A stretch of DNA of 64,000 nucleotides from Candidatus Rokuibacteriota bacterium (GCA_016866775.1 VGLJ01000004.1:62001-126000); one strand, 5' to 3'. Positions 24,139 to 33,828 are shown, numbered from the stretch's first letter. The notes: generated by a model from the sequence alone, not told the origin. Translations and numbers: made by a program.

Positions 24139-25107
24139 ATGGCCAGCAAGATCCTCTTCTGCCCGAAGCAGCCGCCCGTCATCATGGAGCTCGTGCACAA
24201 GCTCACGCCGGCCGGCTTCGAGCTGATCCCGGCCGACGTCGACACGCCGGAGTTCTACGAGGCCGCCGCGCAGGCGGAGTACTATCTCGGCTTCGCGCGA
24301 CGGATGGGCAACGAGTTCTTCCGCGCCGCGCCGAATCTCAAGCTCGTCCAGCTCACCAGCGCGGGCTACGACCAGGTCGATCCGGAGGCGGCGCACAAGG
24401 CGAAGGTGCCGGTCTCGAACAACGGCGGCGCCAACGCCATCGCCGTGGCCGAGCACGCGATGATGCTGATGCTCGCCGTCTACAAACGCGTGGTGCAGTT
24501 CCACAACCACATCGTCGCGGGCAACTGGCGCGTCGGCAACCCGGCGGACATCCGCGTGCACGAGCTCTCGGGCGCGACGCTCGGCATCGTGGGCCTCGGC
24601 AACATCGGCAAGAAGGTCGCGCGCCGCGCGAAGGCGTTCGACATGAAGGTGCAGTACTACGACATCAAGCGGCTCACCGAGGACCAGGAGGACGCGCTGG
24701 GCGTCCGCTTCGTGCTCTACGACGAGCTGCTGCGCACGTCCGACGTCGTCAGCCTCCACGTGCCGCTCGACGACACCACGCGCAAGATGATCGGCCCGCG
24801 CGAGCTCGCCATGATGAAGCCCGAGTCCATCATCATCAACACGTGCCGCGGGCCCGTCATCGACGAGGACGCCCTCCACGACACGCTGAAGGCGGGCAAG
24901 ATCTTCGGCGCCGGCCTCGACGTGATGGTGGAGGAGCCGCCGTCGCCCAAGCACAAGCTCTTCTCGCTGCCGAACGTCATCTTCACGCCGCACAGCGCCG
25001 GCCCGACGTGGGAGAACTACATCGCGCGGTTCCGCAACGGCTTCGACAACATCCAGCGGGTGGCCTCGGGCCGCGCGCCGCTCTGGGTCGTCGCGGGGCA
25101 AGAGTGA
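24139..25107 (+). CDS. D-isomer 2-hydroxyacid dehydrogenase
   Basis: A 322-residue NAD(P)-dependent enzyme that interconverts 2-hydroxy and 2-oxo acids. The nucleotide motif is G-I-V-G-L-G-N-I-G (about residue 152). The catalytic Arg is in N-T-C-R-G-P-V-I-D-E-D-A-L, Glu in the following A-G-L-D-V-M-V-E-E-P-P segment, and His in F-T-P-H-S-A-G. The residues after the second strand (Y-Y-D-I-K-R) suggest NAD. It begins 10 bases after the cupin stop (AAGGAGCC site) and overlaps the next dehydrogenase as GTGA. In this operon it probably reduces or oxidises an imported 2-oxo or 2-hydroxy acid. Confidence 0.9.
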   Translation: MASKILFCPKQPPVIMELVHKLTPAGFELIPADVDTPEFYEAAAQAEYYLGFARRMGNEFFRAAPNLKLVQLTSAGYDQVDPEAAHKAKVPVSNNGGANAIAVAEHAMMLMLAVYKRVVQFHNHIVAGNWRVGNPADIRVHELSGATLGIVGLGNIGKKVARRAKAFDMKVQYYDIKRLTEDQEDALGVRFVLYDELLRTSDVVSLHVPLDDTTRKMIGPRELAMMKPESIIINTCRGPVIDEDALHDTLKAGKIFGAGLDVMVEEPPSPKHKLFSLPNVIFTPHSAGPTWENYIARFRNGFDNIQRVASGRAPLWVVAGQE

Positions 25108-25904
25108 CGATCCCGGACGACTGGGGGCTTTCGGGCAAGGTCGCGATCGTCACCGGAGGCGGTGCTCACGGCGACGGCATCGGCAACGGCCGTGCCGCCG
25201 CCATCCTGCTGGCGCGGGCGGGCGTGAAGGTGGTCGTCGTCGATCGTGACGGCGGCCTCGCCAAGCGCACCGTCGAGATGCTCCAGGAGGCCGGCGGCGA
25301 GGGCATGGCCTTCGAGGCCGACGTCACCAGGAGTGCCGATTGCGCCGCCATGGTCGCCGCCGCGGTCCAGCGGTTCGGCGCGCTCCACCTCCTCGACAAC
25401 AACGTCGGCATCGGCAGCCGCGGCTCGGTGGTTGACGAGAGCGAGGAGGCGTGGCGCCGCGTCATGCAGGTGAACGTGGAGAGCATGTTCCTCTCGTCCA
25501 AGCACGCCATCCCGGCCATGCGGAAGGCCGGCGGCGGCGCCATCGTCAACGTGTCCTCGATCTCGGCCATCCGGCCGCGCGGGCTCACGACGTACACGGT
25601 CTCGAAGAGCGCGGTGATCGGGCTCACGAAGGCCATGGCGGTCGACCACGGCAAGGACGGCATCCGGGTGAACTGCGTGGCCCCGGGCCCGGTCTACACG
25701 CCGATGGTCTACGCCGGCGGCATGTCCCCGGCGGCGCGCGAGACACGCAAGAACGCCTCCACGCTCAAGGTGGAGGGCACCGGCTGGGACATCGGCGCCG
25801 CCGTCCGGTTCCTCCTCTCCGAGCAGGCGCGCTACATCACCGGCCAGGTCCTCGTGGTCGACGGCGGCACGTCCCTGACGGCCCCGGAACGGGACTCCCG
25901 ATAG
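25104..25904 (+). CDS. Short-chain dehydrogenase/reductase
   Basis: A 266-residue SDR with a GTG start overlapping the upstream stop. The cofactor motif is expanded, T-G-G-G-A-H-G-D-G-I-G-N-G; V-V-V-D-R-D points to NAD. The usual N-N-A-G reads N-N-V-G. The active residues are S-S-I-S and Y-T-V-S-K, with the C-terminal V-D-G-G. The N-terminus V-T-I-P-D-D-W-G-L-S-G-K-V fits relatives acting on hydroxyacids or polyols. It sits between the 2-hydroxyacid dehydrogenase and MmgE/PrpD. Confidence 0.85.
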   Translation: MTIPDDWGLSGKVAIVTGGGAHGDGIGNGRAAAILLARAGVKVVVVDRDGGLAKRTVEMLQEAGGEGMAFEADVTRSADCAAMVAAAVQRFGALHLLDNNVGIGSRGSVVDESEEAWRRVMQVNVESMFLSSKHAIPAMRKAGGGAIVNVSSISAIRPRGLTTYTVSKSAVIGLTKAMAVDHGKDGIRVNCVAPGPVYTPMVYAGGMSPAARETRKNASTLKVEGTGWDIGAAVRFLLSEQARYITGQVLVVDGGTSLTAPERDSR

Positions 25905-27298
25905 CCGCGAGCACGCCGGCGCAACGACTCGCGCGGTTCGTCGCCCGGTTGAAGCTCGACGCGGTGCCGGCGCCCGCCGTCGCCACCGCCGCGGATCTCG
26001 TCCTCGACACCCTGGGCAACGCGCTCGCCGCCGCGCGTGACGACTTCGGCGTCGCGGTCCTCGACGTCGCGCGCGCGCTCGGCGGCCGGCCCGAGAGCTC
26101 GCTGCTCGGCACGCGCGACCACGCCGCCGCGGCCAACGCGGTGCTCGCCAACGCGACGCTCGCGCACGGGCTCGACTTCGACGACACGCGCGAGGACGCG
26201 ATCGTCCACACGAGCTGCGTGGCCGTGACGACCGCGCTCGCGGTCGGCGAGGCGACGCACGCGACGGGGCGCGGCTTGCTCGAGGCGGCGATCGCGGCCG
26301 TCGAGGTCATGTGCCGTGTCGGCCTCGCCGTGCCCGGCGCGCTGCACGCGCGTCACTTCCATCCGACGGCCATCACCGCGAGCTTCGCCGCCGCCGCCGC
26401 GGCCGGGAAGCTCTACCGACTGTCGGAAACGGAGCTCACGCACGCGTTCGGGATCTGCGGCAGCCAGGCCTCGGGGATCATCGAATACCTCGCGGACGGC
26501 TCGTGGACGAAGCGGCTGCACCCGGGATGGAACGCGCACGCCGGCGTGATCGCCACGCACCTCGCGCGCGCCGGCTTCACGGGCCCGGCCACGGTGTTCG
26601 AAGGCACGCACGGGCTCTACCAGGCGTTCGCCGGCGGCCACGATGCCGCGAAGCTCGACGCGCTGCTCGCGAGCTTCGGCCGCGAGTGGGAGATCGCGCA
26701 GCTCACGCTGAAGCCGTATCCGTGCGGATCGATCGCACAGCCGTACATGGACTGCGCCGCGCGCCTGCGCGTCGAGCACGGCATTCGCCCGGACGCGATC
26801 AGGGGCATCCGGTGCAAGACCTCGCCCGGGCCGGTGCCGCGCCTCTGGGAGCCGCTCGCCGCGAAGCACGCGCCGCCGAACGGCTACGCCGCGAAGTTCA
26901 GCCTGCCGTACCTGATCGCGTCGATCCTCGTGCGCGGCCGCGCGAGTCTCGCGGAGTTCGCGGACCCCGCCGTGCACGACCCCGACGTCCTGCGCGTGGC
27001 GAAGCTCGTCACGTACGAGCTCGACCCCACGATCGACTATCCGCGCCAGTTCGTCGGCGACGTCACGATCGCGCTCGCCGACGGCCGCACGCTGCACGCG
27101 CGCCAGGACCGGCCGCGCGGCGGCCCCGACGCGCCCCTCACACGCGCCGAGCTCGAGGCGAAGTTCCGTGGCAATGCCGCGCTCGTCCTGCCCGAGCGGC
27201 AGGTCGAGCGCGTGATCCGACACGTCGACGACCTGAGCAACGACCCGCCGCTGACCGGGCTGGTGTCCGCGCTCACGATGGAGGACCCCCACGCATGA
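25901..27298 (+). CDS. MmgE/PrpD-family protein, probable ATA start
   Basis: A 465-residue member of the 2-methylcitrate dehydratase family. Seen are L-V-L-D-T-L-G-N-A-L-A-A near the start, H-G-L-D-F-D-D-T-R-E-D-A-I-V-H-T-S (conserved Asp/His region), H-A-R-H-F-H-P-T-A and T-K-R-L-H-P-G-W-N-A-H-A-G-V. Members dehydrate or isomerise tricarboxylates and related acids. There is no ATG, GTG or TTG in the required place. Codon ATA 25901 overlaps the upstream stop as ATAG, exactly mirroring the ATGA/GTGA joints elsewhere, and would give the expected N-terminus. ATA or a base error at the start is likely. It overlaps the transporter gene as ATGA. Confidence 0.85.
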   Translation: MAASTPAQRLARFVARLKLDAVPAPAVATAADLVLDTLGNALAAARDDFGVAVLDVARALGGRPESSLLGTRDHAAAANAVLANATLAHGLDFDDTREDAIVHTSCVAVTTALAVGEATHATGRGLLEAAIAAVEVMCRVGLAVPGALHARHFHPTAITASFAAAAAAGKLYRLSETELTHAFGICGSQASGIIEYLADGSWTKRLHPGWNAHAGVIATHLARAGFTGPATVFEGTHGLYQAFAGGHDAAKLDALLASFGREWEIAQLTLKPYPCGSIAQPYMDCAARLRVEHGIRPDAIRGIRCKTSPGPVPRLWEPLAAKHAPPNGYAAKFSLPYLIASILVRGRASLAEFADPAVHDPDVLRVAKLVTYELDPTIDYPRQFVGDVTIALADGRTLHARQDRPRGGPDAPLTRAELEAKFRGNAALVLPERQVERVIRHVDDLSNDPPLTGLVSALTMEDPHA

Positions 27299-28317
27299 TC
27301 CGTCGCATCCTCTCGCTCACCGGGCTCGTGGCGCTGATGCTCGCCGTCGCCGTGCCCGTCCTCGCGCAGGACGCGCGCGTCGAGGCGGCGAAGAAGGAAG
27401 GCAAGGTCGTCTGGTACACGTCGCTCGTGCTCCCGAGCGCCGAGAAGGTCGCCAAGCTGTTCGAGGCGGCGTATCCCGGCGTCAAGGTCGAGGTGCATCG
27501 CACGGGTTCCGAGCGCATCCTCCAGCGCGTCATGCAGGAGCTGACCGCCAACATCAAGAACGCCGACGTCGTCCACACCTCGGACGCCGGGCACTTCGTG
27601 TTCCTGAAAGACAAGAAGCTGCTGATGCCGTACACGCCCGCGGGTGTCGACAAGTTCCCGCCGGGGTTCAAGGACAAGGACGGCTACTACTTCGGGCTGC
27701 GTGCCACGGTCACCGCCATCTTCTACAACACCAAGCTGATGTCCGCGGCCGAGGCGCCGAAGACGTGGAAGGATCTTCTCGACCCGAAGTGGAAGGGCAA
27801 GCTGGTCACCGCGCATCCGAGCTACAGCGGCGTGGTCGCCACGCACGTCCTCGCGCTCGAAAAGCAGTACGGGTGGGACTACTTCAAGCAGCTCGGGCAG
27901 AACAAGCTGATGATCGTGCAGTCCGCGGCCGATACGCCGACCACGGTGGTGTCGGGCGAGCGCATCGTCGCGGTCAACGGCGGCGAGTACAGCGCCTACC
28001 AGCTCAAGAAGAAGGGCAACCCGATCGAGATCATCTATCCGAAGGAAGGCGTGCCGCTGATCGTCTCGCCGACGGCGATCACCTCGTTCGCGCCGCATCC
28101 GAACGCCGCCAAGCTCTTCACCGACTTCACGTTCACGCGCGAGATCCAGCAGGTGATGGCGGACAGCGAGGGCCTCTACACCGGGCATCCCGACGTGAAG
28201 TACCCGACCGACAAGCCGAAGCTCGGTGACCTGAAGCTCCTCAGCGCCGACGCCGAGGAACTGCAGAAGCGCAACGAGGAGATCAAGAAGCGCTTCGTGG
28301 AGTTCTTCGGGGCGTGA
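27295..28317 (+). CDS. Iron-type (FbpA/PhnS-like) ABC binding protein
   Basis: A 340-residue periplasmic binding protein. The signal peptide is residues 1-25 (M-I-R-R-I-L-S-L-T-G-L, cleavage V-L-A-Q-D). The mature start K-K-E-G-K-V-V-W-Y-T-S-L and the K-W-K-G-K-L, N-G-G-E-Y-S-A-Y-Q and P-L-I-V-S-P-T-A-I blocks are typical of the family holding FbpA and 2-aminoethylphosphonate or sugar-acid binders. The adjacent Tyr pair that holds iron late in FbpA is not seen at the expected place. With four catabolic genes just upstream, an organic acid or phosphonate is a better guess than iron. It overlaps neighbours as ATGA and GTGA. Confidence 0.85.
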   Translation: MIRRILSLTGLVALMLAVAVPVLAQDARVEAAKKEGKVVWYTSLVLPSAEKVAKLFEAAYPGVKVEVHRTGSERILQRVMQELTANIKNADVVHTSDAGHFVFLKDKKLLMPYTPAGVDKFPPGFKDKDGYYFGLRATVTAIFYNTKLMSAAEAPKTWKDLLDPKWKGKLVTAHPSYSGVVATHVLALEKQYGWDYFKQLGQNKLMIVQSAADTPTTVVSGERIVAVNGGEYSAYQLKKKGNPIEIIYPKEGVPLIVSPTAITSFAPHPNAAKLFTDFTFTREIQQVMADSEGLYTGHPDVKYPTDKPKLGDLKLLSADAEELQKRNEEIKKRFVEFFGA

Positions 28318-30035
28318 GCGTCTCCACACACAGGCGCGCCTCCGGCGCGACGCTGCGCGGCCGCCTCGAGGGCGTCGACCGCTCGCTGCCGGTCTGGGTG
28401 GCGACGGCGCTGGCGATCGTCGCCCTCATGGCGCTGCCGCTCGCGTGGCTCGGCTACATGAGCGTCGGCGCCGAGCAGGGAACGACGTTCGGCCATTATC
28501 GCGAGGTCTTTCGCGACGAGGCCCTGCGCAAGGCGCTGTGGCACACGCTCGTGCTCGCGTTCTGGACCGGGCTCGTTTCTGTTGCGCTCGGGGCGCCGCT
28601 CGCGTGGCTCACCGCGCGCACGAACGTGCCGGGCAAGAAGCTGATCCGGGCGCTGGTGATGGCGTCGTTCGTCACGCCGCCGTTCCTCGGCGCCTTCGCG
28701 TGGGTGATGCTGGCCGGGCCCAACGCCGGCCTCCTGAACCGGATGTGGCGCGACCTCACCGGCGCCACCGATCCGCTCCTCGACATCTTCACGATGTCGG
28801 GACTCGTGTTCGTGGTCACGATGTACACGTTCCCGTACGTCTACATCATGCTCGCCAACACGCTGGCGCTGATCGCGTCGGATCTCGAGGACGCGGCCGC
28901 GATCCACGGCGCCGGGCGGCTGGGCGTGGCGCTCACGATCACGCTGCCGCTCGTCGCGCCGGCGATCGTGAGCGGGTTCATCCTCGCCGTGTTGCAGGCG
29001 CTCGCGCTGTTCGGCTCGCCCGCGATCCTCGCGCTGCCCGCCGGCTTTCACACGATCACGACCCAGGTGTGGTCCTTCTTCCACTTCCCGCCGAAGGTCG
29101 AGCAGGCGGCCGCGGTCTCCATTCCGCTGCTGCTCGCCACCGCGCTCCTGCTGCTGATGCAGAAGCGGCTGCTCGGGCGCCGGGGGTACGCGACGGTCGG
29201 GGGCAAGGGCGGGCAGCGGCGGACGATCGCGCTCGGGATCTGGCGCTATCCGGCGCTCGCGGCCGTCTTCGTCGTGATGGCCGGCTCGATCTTCCTGCCC
29301 TATGCCGTCCTCGCGAAGGCGGCGTTCGCCAGGGCGTGGGCGCAGCCGCTCACGTGGAGCAACGTCACGCTCGCCAACTTCACGTTCACGCTGTTCGAGT
29401 ACAGCTCGACCAAAGCCGCGATCCTCAACACGGTCGAGCTCGGGCTGGCGACGGCCACCATGGGCGCGGGCCTGGCGGCGCTGCTCTCGTACGTCACGAA
29501 CCGGCGGCTCGTGGTCGGTCACCAGCTCGTCGCGTTCCTCGCGCTGGCGCCCGTCGTCATTCCCGGCGTGGTGCTCGCGGTGGCGCTCTTCATCGCGTAC
29601 ACGCGGCCGCCGTTCGTGCTCTACGGCACGCTCGCCATTCTGTTCGTCGCGTACCTCACGAAGGAGATGCCGGTCGGCTACGCGCAGTCCGACGCGACCT
29701 TCCGGAGCATCCCGCCCGACCTCGAGGAAGCGGGCCGCATCCTCGGCGCGGGGCGCCTGCGCGTCCTCCGCGACGTGACCGCGCCGCTCGCGCGCAGCGG
29801 CATCATTGCCGCGTGGTGCTTCATCTTCATCGGCGTGATCCGCGAGCTCTCCGCCTCCATCATCCTGTTCACGCCGAACACCAGGGTGATGTCGGTCGTG
29901 ATCTTCGACCTGAAGGAAGAGGGCCAGTTCGGCGCCATCGCCGTGCTCGGCCTGGCGATGCTCGCGATGACGTTCGCGACCGTGTCGGTGGTGCAGGCGG
30001 CGCTCGGCCGCGACGTGCTCGGGGTGAAGGAGTGA
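28314..30035 (+). CDS. ABC permease, FbpB-like fused double domain
   Basis: A 573-residue inner-membrane permease with two copies of the binding-protein-dependent transport domain and about 12 helices. The coupling motifs are E-D-A-A-A-I-H-G-A-G-R-L-G-V-A-L-T-I-T-L-P-L (first half) and L-E-E-A-G-R-I-L-G-A-G-R-L-R-V-L-R-D-V-T-A-P-L (second half). Such fused permeases occur in iron and aminoethylphosphonate importers. The GTG start overlaps the binding-protein stop. It is membrane partner of the proteins at 27295 and 30040. Confidence 0.9.
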   Translation: MSVSTHRRASGATLRGRLEGVDRSLPVWVATALAIVALMALPLAWLGYMSVGAEQGTTFGHYREVFRDEALRKALWHTLVLAFWTGLVSVALGAPLAWLTARTNVPGKKLIRALVMASFVTPPFLGAFAWVMLAGPNAGLLNRMWRDLTGATDPLLDIFTMSGLVFVVTMYTFPYVYIMLANTLALIASDLEDAAAIHGAGRLGVALTITLPLVAPAIVSGFILAVLQALALFGSPAILALPAGFHTITTQVWSFFHFPPKVEQAAAVSIPLLLATALLLLMQKRLLGRRGYATVGGKGGQRRTIALGIWRYPALAAVFVVMAGSIFLPYAVLAKAAFARAWAQPLTWSNVTLANFTFTLFEYSSTKAAILNTVELGLATATMGAGLAALLSYVTNRRLVVGHQLVAFLALAPVVIPGVVLAVALFIAYTRPPFVLYGTLAILFVAYLTKEMPVGYAQSDATFRSIPPDLEEAGRILGAGRLRVLRDVTAPLARSGIIAAWCFIFIGVIRELSASIILFTPNTRVMSVVIFDLKEEGQFGAIAVLGLAMLAMTFATVSVVQAALGRDVLGVKE

Positions 30036-30039
30036 CGGC

Positions 30040-31116
<1,077 letters not shown>

Positions 31117-31164
31117 TCGCGCAGCCGCACTGTGTAGAAACTTCAGCGTCCCTCGCGCAAGTTG

Positions 31165-31608
31165 ATGGCAGCGCGACTGCAGCCTTTTCCCGGGATGCAG
31201 AACCCGCGCCCAGAGCCGTCGCCTCTGGTCCTCGTCGTGGACGACAACGGCGACCTCCGCGATCTCTACGCCACGTACTTCCTCGCCGCCGGTTTCCGGG
31301 TCGACACCGCGAGCGACGGGATCAGCGGCCTGGCCCACGCTCGGCTCGACGCCCCCGATCTGATCGTGGCGGACCTCTCGATGCCGCATCTCGACGGGTG
31401 GGAGATGGCGCGCCGGTTGAAGGACGACCAGCGAACCATGCGGATTCCCATCATCGCGGTTACGGGCCGCGCGTTCGGGGGCTCGGCGGAGCGCGCGCTC
31501 GATGCCGGGTGCGACGCCTACGTGGTGAAGCCGTGCCTGCCCGAGGATCTGCTCCGCGAAGCACGGCGCCTGCTCGCCGCCCGGCTCCGGCGCCGCCGAT
31601 CGGCGTGA
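31165..31608 (+). CDS. Stand-alone response-regulator receiver
   Basis: A 147-residue protein with one receiver domain and no output domain. The acidic pair is in V-V-D-D-N, the phosphorylation Asp in L-I-V-A-D-L-S-M-P-H-L-D-G-W, Thr in I-A-V-T-G-R-A-F and Lys in Y-V-V-K-P-C. It may pass phosphate on, like CheY or DivK, or be a phosphate sink. ATG 31165 was chosen; a TTG just before it is less likely. No kinase is adjacent. Confidence 0.88.
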   Translation: MAARLQPFPGMQNPRPEPSPLVLVVDDNGDLRDLYATYFLAAGFRVDTASDGISGLAHARLDAPDLIVADLSMPHLDGWEMARRLKDDQRTMRIPIIAVTGRAFGGSAERALDAGCDAYVVKPCLPEDLLREARRLLAARLRRRRSA

Positions 31609-31644
31609 GACCGCGGGCAGCAATCGTGCCAGCGAACGTGAACG

Positions 31645-32052
31645 CTACGCGTGCGGGTAGACCGTGAGCTCGACGAGGTTGTCGTCGGGATCACGGAAGT
31701 AGACGCTGGTCGACGGGCCCCGCGCGCACGAGCGCGTGCCCGGTCCCGCCTCGGGCTTGATGCCCACGCGCGCGAGCAGGTCGAGCACTTCTTGCACGGT
31801 GCCGTCCCATTCGAGGCAGAAGTCCGCGCCGCCGACCGACGGCTGGCGCGCGCCCAGATACCCGAGGCGGTCCGGCCAGTCGCGCGCGTGCACGTTGATC
31901 TTCTGCGCCTCGCCGATGCGGATGGTCGGCATGTCGGCCCGCCCGGGGCGTGGCTCCCACGCGATCGTGAACCCGAGCCGCTGATAGAACGCGAGCGTCG
32001 TCTCGACGTCGCCGACCACCATCACCCAGTGATCGATCCCTTTGACCGGCAT
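31645..32052 (-). CDS. VOC-family (glyoxalase-fold) protein
   Basis: A 135-residue vicinal-oxygen-chelate protein. It starts M-P-V-K-G-I-D-H-W-V-M-V-V-G-D-V (metal His8) with T-L-A-F-Y-Q-R-L-G-F. It ends Y-F-R-D-P-D-D-N-L-V-E-L-T with the metal Glu. A third ligand in the K-I-N-V-H-A segment fits a dioxygenase or lyase site. Its start overlaps the monooxygenase stop (TGATG), so the two are co-translated and may act on one substrate. Confidence 0.88.
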   Translation of the reverse strand: MPVKGIDHWVMVVGDVETTLAFYQRLGFTIAWEPRPGRADMPTIRIGEAQKINVHARDWPDRLGYLGARQPSVGGADFCLEWDGTVQEVLDLLARVGIKPEAGPGTRSCARGPSTSVYFRDPDDNLVELTVYPHA

Positions 32053-33152
32053 CAGGAGTAGACCCGCGTGAAGGCCGGCATGACGTCGCGGGCGAGCAGC
32101 ACCATCGACCGGCGCCAGAGCTTCGGCTGGTCCCAGTCGTGGCCCGCCATCAAGAGCGTGCCGAAGGGGCCCGTCTCCTCGCGCAGCGCCACGAGCTGTT
32201 CGAGCACGCGCGCGGGCGAGCCGGCGATGATCATGCCGCGCTTGACCGTGTCCACCGATATCGACTCATCCGGTGCCTCGAGATCGGGCTTCACCATGAA
32301 CAGCGCCTTCCGGAGCTGGCTGAAGCTGAACAGGAAGAACTTGTAGTAGAAGGACAGACCATTCTCGGGATCGGCGAGATAGTCTTCGGCCTCCGCGTCG
32401 CTCTCGGTCACGAGCACGCTGCGCGACACGCGCCAGATGCTCGGGTCCGGGCGGCGTCCCGCGGCTTCGCAGCCCTCGACGTACTTCTCCCAGTGCCCGC
32501 GCAGGTAGCGTCGGTGGAAGAAGTTGCCGGACACCGGAATGAAACCGCGCTCGCCGGCCGTCTTCGCGCTGTGCGAATTCGGCGTGAGCAGCGAGATCGC
32601 GATGGGCGGGTGCGGCTGCTGATACGGTCTTGGCACCCAGCCCACCTTGAATTCGGGATAGACGTGCTTCTCGAGCGAGAACTTCCAGAACGTGCCGTCG
32701 ACACGATACGGCGGATCCTCACGCCACAGCTTCAGGATCGTGTCGATCGACTCGAGCACCATCTTCGGCCGTGCATCCGCGGCCTGGCCGAGGTCGAACA
32801 TCTCGAGATCGCTCGCGAGCCCGCCGGGCCCGATGCCCATGATGAAGCGTCCGCGCACGAGGTGATCGAACATCGCCGCGTGCGCCGCGACGGTGGCCGG
32901 GTGGAACTGCGGCAGGTTGATGACGCCCGTGCCGAACGTGATCTGCGTCGTGCGGGCCGCGAGGCTCGCGAGGAACATCAGCGGCGAAGTGATGCGCTCG
33001 CTCCAGGAGCTGAAGTGCTCGCCGACGAACGCCTCGCTGAAGCCGAGCTGGTCGGCGAGGACGATCGCGTCCTGGTCCTCTTCGAGGATCGTCGTGTAGT
33101 CGCGCGCCGGGTGGTGGAACGGCATCGTGAACATGCCGAGCTTGATCGTCAT
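32052..33152 (-). CDS. Luciferase-like FMN-dependent monooxygenase
   Basis: A 366-residue luciferase-like oxidoreductase. The N-terminus M-T-I-K-L-G-M-F-T-M-P-F-H-H-P, then F-V-G-E-H-F-S-S-W, I-T-F-G-T-G-V-I-N-L-P-Q-F-H-P-A-T-V-A and R-G-R-F-I-M-G-I-G-P-G-G are family blocks. It needs reduced flavin. It is leaderless by prediction (TAGCCT six bases before ATG), is followed by a coupled VOC gene, and diverges by 21 bp from the CMD selenoprotein gene. Confidence 0.87.
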   Translation of the reverse strand: MTIKLGMFTMPFHHPARDYTTILEEDQDAIVLADQLGFSEAFVGEHFSSWSERITSPLMFLASLAARTTQITFGTGVINLPQFHPATVAAHAAMFDHLVRGRFIMGIGPGGLASDLEMFDLGQAADARPKMVLESIDTILKLWREDPPYRVDGTFWKFSLEKHVYPEFKVGWVPRPYQQPHPPIAISLLTPNSHSAKTAGERGFIPVSGNFFHRRYLRGHWEKYVEGCEAAGRRPDPSIWRVSRSVLVTESDAEAEDYLADPENGLSFYYKFFLFSFSQLRKALFMVKPDLEAPDESISVDTVKRGMIIAGSPARVLEQLVALREETGPFGTLLMAGHDWDQPKLWRRSMVLLARDVMPAFTRVYS

Positions 33153-33158
33153 GGGGCG

Positions 33159-33168
33159 AGGCTATCAT
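33159..33168. promoter_or_regulatory. Symmetric bidirectional -10 element (monooxygenase / CMD)
   Basis: AGGCTATCAT fits A-N3-TA-N3-T. The plus hexamer TATCAT ends five bases before ATG 33174; the minus hexamer TAGCCT ends six bases before the start at 33152. The two start codons are 21 bp apart, so both messages would be leaderless. Confidence 0.5.
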
Positions 33169-33173
33169 GGGCC

Positions 33174-33755
33174 ATGGCCAACGAGCGGGGACTCCTGCCG
33201 AAAGCGCGGCGCGAGGATCTCGACGACCACCTGCAGCGCCAGCTCCAGCGCTGGTACGCGAACGCGTACAAGGACGACAACCTCTTCCTGACGATGGCGC
33301 GCCGGCCGGGCCTTCTCGACGCCACGTGGAGCTTCATCAAGTACATCTACGGCGGGGGCTCGAGCGTCGAGCCGGAGCTCTTCGAGCTGGTGCGGGTGAA
33401 GCTCGCCTGGAACAACCGCTGCGTGCACTGAAGCCTCGCGCGCTCCTCCTCGGCCGTGAGCCGGGGCGCGACGGAAGACCTGGTGGCGAAGCTCGCGGAC
33501 TACGAGCAGTCGGACCTGCCGGAGCGCACGAAGGTCGCGCTGCGCTTCGCGGACCGGATGACGGGCCCCGCGCCGACCACGCTGGGTCCCGCGCTGGAGG
33601 CGGAGCTCAAGCAATATTTCACCGAGGACGAGATCCTCGACCTCGGAATGACGATCGGGTTCGCGAGCGGCTGGCAACGCTTCATCGAGGCGGTCGGCAT
33701 CGTGCCCGACCGGTGGACGGACGGCGCACCTCCGCCGTTCCGGCCGCTCGACTAG
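33174..33755 (+). CDS. CMD/AhpD-like protein, probable selenoprotein (C-V-H-Sec)
   Basis: 193 residues if TGA 33429-33431 is read through. The part before it ends E-L-V-R-V-K-L-A-W-N-N-R-C-V-H. The part after it continues in the same frame as S-L-A-R-S-S-S-A-V-S-R-G, then A-T-E-D-L-V-A-K-L-A-D-Y-E-Q-S-D-L-P-E-R and on to a normal end. Together this is one carboxymuconolactone-decarboxylase/AhpD-like domain. Relatives have C-x-x-C here, so the TGA stands exactly at the second cysteine, residue 86, giving C-x-x-U. A hairpin with a GU-containing loop lies just downstream. The protein would be a thiol/selenol peroxidase-type redox enzyme. ATG 33174 was chosen because the putative -10 is five bases upstream and no ribosome site exists. 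If Sec is not inserted, the gene is a nonsense pseudogene. Confidence 0.75.
33437..33470 (+). promoter_or_regulatory. Bacterial SECIS-like hairpin
   Basis: CCTCGGC (33448-33454) pairs with GCCGGGG (33460-33466), seven pairs including one G-U, around the five-base loop CGTGA. A lower CGCG/CGCG pairing can extend the stem after a bulge. The loop has the GU typical of bacterial SECIS elements, about 25 bases after the TGA, within the usual distance for SelB binding. Confidence 0.6.
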
Positions 33756-33828
33756 GGCACTCGCGGAGGGCCCGGATTATTCCGGGCCCGCAGCGTCGGG
33801 GGCGTGGGGAGGTCGTCTCGGGCCCCCC
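33756..33828 (+). repeat. Dispersed palindromic element, copy 1
   Basis: It begins at the base after the CMD stop with GGCACTCGCGGAGGG. The main hairpin is GGGCCCGGA (33768-33776), loop TTAT, TCCGGGCCC (33781-33789), then G-C-A-G-C-G and a second, degenerate GTCTCGG palindrome. The same arrangement occurs on the minus strand at 52926-52996 with paired base changes. It probably ends transcripts of the CMD gene and of the convergent nucleotidyltransferase, whose last codons lie inside it. Confidence 0.65.

Noticed and set aside
22143-24245. A 700-codon continuous minus-strand frame
   Set aside because: It merges the cupin, antisense of the PRC-barrel gene and the Uma2 gene. Only the cupin and Uma2 parts match families, so it is not one fused protein.
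31117-31164. Terminator after the FbpC-like gene
   Set aside because: No stable hairpin is visible between the ATPase stop and the response regulator.
33429-33431. TGA in the CMD gene as an ordinary nonsense mutation
   Set aside because: Not fully excluded, but position at the second Cys, unbroken frame, conserved downstream sequence and a SECIS-like hairpin make Sec more likely.
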